Shown: positions 1 through 5,030 of the stretch, one piece after another
Position numbering within the stretch: position 1 is the stretch's first letter
How the letters are laid out: each line of letters opens with the position of its first letter
From: Mariprofundus sp.
GTDB taxonomy: Bacteria > Pseudomonadota > Zetaproteobacteria > Mariprofundales > Mariprofundaceae
DNA: 6,740 nucleotides
Direction: 5' to 3'
NCBI GenBank assembly: GCA_021772845.1
Contig: JAJFLF010000190.1
Coordinates: forward strand, 1 to 6,740
Made by a program: the position numbers and the translations under genes
The notes under the pieces: model-generated
Database searches by the model: none
The model's input: only the letters and a program-made list of their open reading frames with translations
Told to the model about the DNA's origin: nothing

Positions 1-1233
1 CACAATAGCGACAGTTTTTCCCTTTAACGCTTCCAGACCACTGTATTTTTCACTTTGACGACTTAAAATGACATTCGGGTTCTGTGCATAAGATGAGGTG
101 TATAATAGATATTTACTTCGCTCTTCTGTCTTAACAATATTTAGCATCACATCAAGTTGACCGCTTGTGATCATAGCCATAAATTCAGACCAGGTTGGCC
201 CGTTAATGTACTCAAGTTTCAATCCTGTTCGCTTGGCCAACAGATTCATAAACTCTATGGAATACCCCATGGGCTTCCCATCAACTGAATAGTTAAATGG
301 AGGCCAATTCGTTTCATTGCTAACGCGAATCTTGGGGTTGATCTGAAGCCAGGTTCGCTCCTCGTCTGTTAAGGCGATAGAGGTCGAACCACTGGTAGAG
401 CTAGGCAAAGTCATCCATCTGCTTTCAAGAACCGCAAGCTCTTCGGGCCGCAACGAGTCCATCGCCTTTTCCAGAATTGATACGAAGAGAGGCCAATCTT
501 TTCGTACCGCGAGCCGATAGCTCTGATCCCGACTGCCAAGCTCTGTTACCTCTGCGGCAATCTTAAGGTTGGTCAGCGACAATTGGCGAATCAGATAGGC
601 TGCGGTCGGCAACTCCAGCACTGCTGCATCAGCCTTGCCGAGGCTTACTGCCTTGAGCACAGCCGAGTAATCGTCGAAATACTGATGCCGGGCATCGGGA
701 ACTATTTTTGGAATGAGCATGGCCACAGAATCTGCCTTGACCAATGCCACGGTTTTTGAATTCAAATCATTCAAACTATTGATATCGGTGACGCCATCTC
801 GGGCAACGATGGCATTGATAACCCGTTTATAAGGCTTGGTGAAATTCAGGTAATTCGCGCGCTCTGCAGGTGCATTGAAAATCGTATGGACAAGATCCAA
901 CTCCCTATTTTCAGCTTTTTTCAGGAGATTATCCCAGGTGTCTTTGACAAACTCGATGCGAATTCCGAGACGTTTCGCCAGAAGTTTCACATAGTCGGTA
1001 GAGTAGCCGACCGGTTCGCCATTTATCTGAAAATCAAAGGGGGCATAATCAGATTCACTCGAAACCCGAATCACCGGATGTACTTTGAGCCAGGCACGCT
1101 CTTCTGTGGTGAGTTGCAATGGTAATTCTTCCGAAGCGGCCAAAACCATAGAGTTGCCCAGGCCAATCAACAGCAGCTGGGTGATACAGATGAAGAGAAA
1201 AGCTCTCATAAATAGCTGGCACCTATTAAGCAT
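1..1233 (-). CDS. Tandem SBP_bac_3 periplasmic sensor protein, 3' part beyond window
   Basis: The frame is open for 411 codons from ATG at 1233 to the left edge, so the C-terminus is missing. An AGGAG at 1242-1246 sits 8 nt before the ATG, and an in-frame TGA at 1252-1254 closes the frame upstream, so the start is secure. Residues 1-32 form a signal peptide: basic start, hydrophobic core around 12-24, VLA cleavage site near 32/33. Two copies of a type-3 extracellular solute-binding domain follow, at about 53-270 and 300 onward. Each is introduced by an L-T-x-E-E-R-x-W-L motif (41-49 and 288-296) and then an I-R-V strand, and each carries matching D/G-G-x-P-x-G-Y-S and L-L-A-K-R segments. Such tandem domains with this linker are usually the periplasmic ligand sensors of BvgS/EvgS-like kinases or of GGDEF proteins, bearing amino-acid-type ligand folds; a free binding protein normally has one copy. 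The output domain is therefore inferred, not seen. It lies 128 bp downstream of a hybrid kinase gene on the same strand and could be cotranscribed. Confidence 0.9.
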   Translation of the reverse strand, partial: MLNRCQLFMRAFLFICITQLLLIGLGNSMVLAASEELPLQLTTEERAWLKVHPVIRVSSESDYAPFDFQINGEPVGYSTDYVKLLAKRLGIRIEFVKDTWDNLLKKAENRELDLVHTIFNAPAERANYLNFTKPYKRVINAIVARDGVTDINSLNDLNSKTVALVKADSVAMLIPKIVPDARHQYFDDYSAVLKAVSLGKADAAVLELPTAAYLIRQLSLTNLKIAAEVTELGSRDQSYRLAVRKDWPLFVSILEKAMDSLRPEELAVLESRWMTLPSSTSGSTSIALTDEERTWLQINPKIRVSNETNWPPFNYSVDGKPMGYSIEFMNLLAKRTGLKLEYINGPTWSEFMAMITSGQLDVMLNIVKTEERSKYLLYTSSYAQNPNVILSRQSEKYSGLEALKGKTVAIV

Positions 1234-1241
1234 CAATTCTT

Positions 1242-1246
1242 CTCCT
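1242..1246 (-). promoter_or_regulatory. Ribosome binding site of the tandem SBP gene
   Basis: AGGAG on the minus strand lies 8 nt before the ATG at 1233. It fixes this start over the internal ATG eight codons further in, which would shorten the basic N-terminal part of the signal peptide. Confidence 0.75.
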
Positions 1247-1255
1247 ATTAATCAT

Positions 1256-1348
1256 CTATCTAGAAGATAAACCATAAAGCTTCACATCAATGAATGTGTC
1301 AGGAGCATTATCGACAACCAGAACTACTCTGGCTTCGGCCTCACTCAT
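1256..1348 (-). pseudogene. Possible N-terminal remnant of a response regulator (REC) gene
   Basis: In the gap between the hybrid kinase and the SBP gene a 30-codon frame runs from ATG 1348 to TAG 1256. Its residues 6-15 (ARVVLVVDNA) align without gaps to the start of the second receiver domain of the adjacent kinase (AKVLLVEDNE), and the following P-D-T-F-I-D-V-K-L-Y-G-L resembles the P-D-N-x-D-V-L-K-G-L helix that follows the acidic pair in stand-alone regulators. The frame then stops, with no trace of the phosphoacceptor aspartate or the rest of the domain. One residue of the acidic pair reads as Asn, and the helix looks one residue too long. The position, 13 bp after a hybrid kinase, is where a partner regulator is often encoded. 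The simplest reading is a gene destroyed by deletion when the SBP gene came to lie next to it. A short translated leader peptide or chance similarity remain possible. The start has only a weak GAG before it. Nothing else was seen in the 1234-1361 gap. Confidence 0.45.
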
Positions 1349-1361
1349 ATCAGCTCGTGTT

Positions 1362-3848
1362 TCATTCAATATTCAATTCATCCAACTCTTGCAAAGCCTG
1401 TTCAAAATCATATCCATCAACAGCCATCGATAAGCGTTTTAACGCACTTGCATACACAGCAATTCCTGGCAGTTCATGCAGCTCATCAAGCAGTGCTGCT
1501 GAGGCTGTGTCATCATCTTCCAGCAACGGCCTCAGCTTCTCCAGAAGCAAGCTGAACCGCTCTACATCAAGTGACTCGGTTTCTGACCCAGCCTTGTTCT
1601 CACTCTTATCTATCGTCACTAGCCCTGCAATCACAGAAGAGAGCTCTGCATTCACTACTTCCAGTAGTAGCTCGATCCCTTCAACTGCTTGGTTGTCCTT
1701 GCAGGCAGTCTCCAGAGCAGCAGCCGCTGCCTGCACCTCTTTCGCACCAATATTACCCGCCACACCTTTAAGTGTGTGGGCCACACGCTCTGGAGCTGAA
1801 GAATCAATATCGCTCAGTGCAGCGTGAAACTGCGCATCAAAATCTTGCTGACTATTTCGGAACTTGATTAGTAGCTTACGATAGAGTTTCCCGTTGCCCT
1901 GACAGGTCGCCAAGCCTGCAGCCATATCAATCCCCTCAATTTCAGGAATATCTACCTGAGTGTCAGGCTCATCTGCTACCTCAACTACATCAGCCACCAC
2001 TGGCTCGGATGGAGTGATCCACTTGGCCATGGTATGGAACATGTCATAAATATTAATGGGCTTGGCAATGTGTTCGTTCATGCCGGCATCCATCACCTTC
2101 TCACGATCACCAGTCATGGCATTGGCTGTCATGGCCAATATGGGAAGATCTCTGAAACGATCCTGTTCGCGCAGCCTGCGAGTCGCTGTATAACCATCCA
2201 TCACCGGCATCTGGCAATCCATCAGCACACCATCAAAGGCTTCCTTCTCAAGCATATCCAGTGCTTCCTGACCATCATTGGCCACTTCGACCGTGATGCC
2301 ATTAGTGACCAACAGATCCAGTGCCAGCTCTTGATTGATTTCATTATCCTCGACCAGAAGAACCTTGGCACCACGCAGTTTGGCAATGTCGTGAGCTGCC
2401 TCATCCTGACGATTAACAGAGCGATTCTCGCTGGCCACCTCGTGCCCCATCGCCAGCATGATCGCATCGAGCAGACTTGATGGGGTAACCGGTTTAGTCA
2501 GGAAACCCTGAATATTTACATCCTCCGCTACATGGCTTGCCTCTTCACGACCATAAGCTGTCACCATGACCACCGTTGGTGTTGCAATCAGATTATCATC
2601 TGACTGAATGGCCCTAGTGGTTTCAATGCCATCCATGCCCGGCATTTTCCAGTCCATTAATACCAGCTTGTAGGGATCGGAATCATTTGCCTGCTCAAGC
2701 AGTGCAAGCGCCGTTTCCCCTGAACCCGCCTGATCAATACGCAGGCCAAAACTGGCCAGCATGGAACTAAGAATCTCGCGGGATGATTCATTATCATCCA
2801 CCACAAGCACACGCAAGGAACCAAGATCAGATACTGATGAGTTGCGCTTGGAAAATGCGCCTTTCTGCTTGCCTAGAACGGCTGTGAATTGGAATGTACT
2901 GCCCACCCCCGCTTCACTCTCCAGCCATATCTCACCACCCATCAATTCGGTGAGGGTTTTGGAGATCGCCAGACCAAGGCCAGTACCACCATATTTGCGA
3001 GTAGTGGTGGTATCTGCCTGCGAGAAGGATTTAAACATCTTGGTCTGCTGCTCAGGCGTCATGCCCACGCCGGTATCACGTACAAAGAAGTGCAGTTTGG
3101 CACTATCATCACTCTGCTCGGCCACTTCGACAGCAACCACGATCTCACCCTGTTCGGTGAACTTCACTGCATTGTTACCCAGATTAATCAGAATCTGGCC
3201 TAGACGCAGTGGGTCACCGATCAAAGCCGTTGGCAGCTCCGCTGGCAGGTCGAACATCAGCTCAAGCCCATTCTCTTCGGCCTTCAGCCCCACCAGGTTG
3301 GCAAGGTTGTCGAACACATCTTCCAGACGGAAATCGATCTGTTCAATATCCATCTTACCAGCTTCGACCTTAGAGAAATCGAGAATATCATTGATAATAC
3401 CGAGCAGCGACTCACCAGAGCGATGAACCTTCTCTATATAGTTACGCTGTTTGCGATCAAGTTCGGTCTGCAGGGCCAGATGGCTCATACCGATAATTGC
3501 ATTCATCGGTGTGCGAATCTCATGCGACATATTGGCAAGGAAGTCCGACTTGGCTTTCGTAGCACCTTCGGCTCTAAGCTTCTCTTCATCCAAATCCCGC
3601 ATCATATTGAGCATGGCGGACTGGGCATCTTCCCGTTCACTAAGCTGGGCTTGTATGCGCTCCTCACTCTGTGCAAGTGCATCACTCTTCTGTTCGAGAT
3701 CAGCAATTAATTTCCGGTGGAAGGCTTCTGAATGGTCTTTCGACTCTTCATAGCGCAACCTGTTTTGCTCAGAACGCTCCAGCTTCTTTTTAAGAATACG
3801 GACTTCACGCTCAAGAGCTTTGATCGTTTGTTTATCCTGATCATTCAT
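1362..3848 (-). CDS. Soluble hybrid histidine kinase, HisKA-HATPase-REC-REC-Hpt
   Basis: An 828-residue phosphorelay kinase. No signal peptide or membrane segment is present. Residues 1-98 are charged and heptad-like, a coiled coil that takes the place of a sensor domain. HisKA carries the phosphoacceptor H109 in S-H-E-I-R-T-P. The ATPase has the N box (N222, N226), G1 D-T-G-V-G at 258-262, and G2 G-G-T-G-L-G-L at 287-293. REC1 (about 344-470) has D351/D352, phosphoacceptor D399, T430 and K452. REC2 (about 494-612) has E500/D501, D544, T574 and K596. The Hpt domain (about 636-745) has H691 in A-H-T-L-K-G. Every catalytic residue expected is present, so the relay H109 to REC to H691 should work. 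A further helical segment, 756-828, follows the Hpt. ATG 3848 is preferred: GGTGA lies 5 nt upstream and the ATG overlaps the FIST stop in ATGAATGA, which suggests translational coupling. TTG at 3869 would add seven residues but lies in a hairpin without a ribosome site. The target regulator is not encoded intact here. Confidence 0.96.
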   Translation of the reverse strand: MNDQDKQTIKALEREVRILKKKLERSEQNRLRYEESKDHSEAFHRKLIADLEQKSDALAQSEERIQAQLSEREDAQSAMLNMMRDLDEEKLRAEGATKAKSDFLANMSHEIRTPMNAIIGMSHLALQTELDRKQRNYIEKVHRSGESLLGIINDILDFSKVEAGKMDIEQIDFRLEDVFDNLANLVGLKAEENGLELMFDLPAELPTALIGDPLRLGQILINLGNNAVKFTEQGEIVVAVEVAEQSDDSAKLHFFVRDTGVGMTPEQQTKMFKSFSQADTTTTRKYGGTGLGLAISKTLTELMGGEIWLESEAGVGSTFQFTAVLGKQKGAFSKRNSSVSDLGSLRVLVVDDNESSREILSSMLASFGLRIDQAGSGETALALLEQANDSDPYKLVLMDWKMPGMDGIETTRAIQSDDNLIATPTVVMVTAYGREEASHVAEDVNIQGFLTKPVTPSSLLDAIMLAMGHEVASENRSVNRQDEAAHDIAKLRGAKVLLVEDNEINQELALDLLVTNGITVEVANDGQEALDMLEKEAFDGVLMDCQMPVMDGYTATRRLREQDRFRDLPILAMTANAMTGDREKVMDAGMNEHIAKPINIYDMFHTMAKWITPSEPVVADVVEVADEPDTQVDIPEIEGIDMAAGLATCQGNGKLYRKLLIKFRNSQQDFDAQFHAALSDIDSSAPERVAHTLKGVAGNIGAKEVQAAAAALETACKDNQAVEGIELLLEVVNAELSSVIAGLVTIDKSENKAGSETESLDVERFSLLLEKLRPLLEDDDTASAALLDELHELPGIAVYASALKRLSMAVDGYDFEQALQELDELNIE

Positions 3849-5010
3849 CCTTTTCACCAAGCAGGGCAATCACAAATGTGTGATTATGAAACTTTGCTCC
3901 TTCCTCAACCGAAACCGACGGACAAATCTCCCCGTATGTGTAAAATCCGGCACAGGGAACAGTGGAATCCACTACTTCTCTCACAGATCGTTGTTCCTCT
4001 TCAGTGCGCATACCCAACATAATCTTTCTCCCTGCACAGGAAAAAATGAGCACTACATCCGGATTTTTTCCTGAAGGAAAGCGGGCCTCCGCGATATTTA
4101 CTGCATCTGCACAACCGGCCACCAGTGAATCCCTGTCCATCAGGACAGATTGAACTCTGGACCCCTCACGTATATCTGCGAACAGATGAACAGCTCCCAT
4201 TTCCGACCCGAAATCGGTGGCTGGTGTGCGTAAGTAATCAACTTCACCATCCTCATTGAGAACAGCCAACGGGACTTCATTTGCAGGCTTTGTGCCCTCT
4301 CCCAAGATACTTTTAAAATATTCTGTTGCTGGTTCGGAATTTATCTCCTGCAATAAAGTTCCATCTGATTTGGTTACGAGTGCCTCTTTTCCAACCAGTT
4401 CACAGCCAAACCCTGCTGAAAATGAAATATCCAAAGGACCGGAGAAGAGTAATACTGGAATGGAGTCACTAAGTATCTGATTGCCATAAAACTGGTAGGT
4501 TTTTTGTAAACGCCACTGGTCACCCGCAGCACCACCGAGCAATGGCACATCTCTGCCAAGTTCAAACACAAGACTATCAACGATACGCTGGCCGCTACTA
4601 TTCAGCACATCAGGAAACGCAATACACATGACTGGTTCCTTGTCAGTTTTAGAGCGGGCTGAGTTAACTGCTTTATGGCAGGCAGTCTCCGTATTTTCGC
4701 TAAGCTTTGCCCCGATTCCAGCTGTTATATCAATGCTATCGGATGCAAACAGAATCAATACGACGGAATCTTCCATGAATCCAAGTTTCGAGGAAACTTC
4801 ACCATCGGTAGTGCAACCAATCAACTCAATACCAGGCCAGAATTCATCCACTGTTGTAAGAAGTTCTTCACGGTCAAAATCAATTGAAGCAAATAGCATT
4901 CCAGCTTTTATCTGTTGTCCGGAAAAGGAACCTTCAATGCTCTCACGAATCTCAATCATTGCCTCGCGCGCATCAGGGTCTTCACTGTGTCCTACTGCTG
5001 AAATAAACAT
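3841..5010 (-). CDS. FIST_N/FIST_C domain sensor protein
   Basis: A 389-residue cytosolic protein that is one complete FIST sensor. FIST_N covers about 30-225, with G-C-T-T-D-G-E at 65-71, the G-G-A-A-G-D turn at 159-164 and Q-F-Y at 173-175. FIST_C covers about 226-365, with C-A-G-R-K at 325-329 and G-F-Y-T-Y-G-E-I at 355-362, followed by the closing strand containing F-H-N-H-T-F (374-379). FIST domains are ligand sensors, proposed to bind small molecules such as amino acids; the NosP branch binds heme and senses nitric oxide and is encoded beside a hybrid kinase (NahK), and the Vibrio VpsV/VpsS pair has the same layout. This gene lies directly before a hybrid kinase, so a role as regulator of that kinase is the natural inference; whether it binds heme cannot be decided here. 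The start has AAGGAG 5 nt upstream and lies 20 bp after the PAS gene stop; the 3' end overlaps the kinase gene by 8 bp, consistent with one operon. No signal peptide is seen. Confidence 0.94.
   Translation of the reverse strand: MFISAVGHSEDPDAREAMIEIRESIEGSFSGQQIKAGMLFASIDFDREELLTTVDEFWPGIELIGCTTDGEVSSKLGFMEDSVVLILFASDSIDITAGIGAKLSENTETACHKAVNSARSKTDKEPVMCIAFPDVLNSSGQRIVDSLVFELGRDVPLLGGAAGDQWRLQKTYQFYGNQILSDSIPVLLFSGPLDISFSAGFGCELVGKEALVTKSDGTLLQEINSEPATEYFKSILGEGTKPANEVPLAVLNEDGEVDYLRTPATDFGSEMGAVHLFADIREGSRVQSVLMDRDSLVAGCADAVNIAEARFPSGKNPDVVLIFSCAGRKIMLGMRTEEEQRSVREVVDSTVPCAGFYTYGEICPSVSVEEGAKFHNHTFVIALLGEKDE
3868..3885 (-). repeat. Inverted repeat just upstream of the kinase start
   Basis: On the minus strand AATCACA (3885-3879) is followed by a CATT loop and TGTGATT (3874-3868), a perfect 7-bp stem with a 4-nt loop; one T-G pair could extend it. 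It lies within the last codons of the FIST gene, ends 19 nt before the kinase ATG, and covers the alternative TTG start. It has no T-tract, so it is not a terminator. The half-site order (TCACA then TGTGA) is the reverse of a CRP site. It is A/T-rich and may be chance, or may modulate translational coupling between the two genes. Confidence 0.35.
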
Positions 5011-5015
5011 ATAAT

Positions 5016-5021
5016 CTCCTT
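5016..5021 (-). promoter_or_regulatory. Ribosome binding site of the FIST gene
   Basis: AAGGAG lies 5 nt before the ATG at 5010, inside the 20-bp gap after the PAS gene. A gap this short has little room for a separate promoter or terminator, which supports cotranscription of the two genes. Confidence 0.8.
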
Positions 5022-5030
5022 AGTCAGCCC

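Noticed and set aside
1271..1312. Promoter for the SBP gene (GATAAT at 1307-1312 or CTGACA at 1297-1302 with TATGGT at 1271-1276)
   Set aside because: GATAAT has no matching -35 at 16-18 bp, and CTGACA/TATGGT has a 20-bp spacer; neither is convincing.
1331..1340. GGC-TTCG-GCC hairpin in the gap as a terminator after the kinase gene
   Set aside because: Only three base pairs in the stem and no following T-tract on the minus strand.
1774..1786. GTGTGG-G-CCACAC palindrome
   Set aside because: A one-base loop is too tight for a hairpin, and the bases encode the conserved V-A-H-T of the Hpt active site, so coding explains them.
1294..1827. Long serine-rich open frame on the plus strand (177 codons)
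   Set aside because: It lies antisense to the Hpt and C-terminal part of the hybrid kinase, where codon bias gives serine-rich shadows; no domain, signal or ribosome site supports it.
2761..3426. 221-codon plus-strand open frame
   Set aside because: Antisense to the well-conserved kinase and REC1 domains, low complexity in S, R and P, and no recognisable family.
3849..3869. TTG start giving a kinase seven residues longer
   Set aside because: No ribosome site precedes it and it falls in a hairpin, whereas ATG 3848 has GGTGA 5 nt upstream and overlaps the FIST stop.
3868..3885. CRP-type operator from TCACA and TGTGA half-sites
   Set aside because: The half-sites are in the reverse order and 6 bp spacing of a CRP site is absent; they also lie inside coding sequence.
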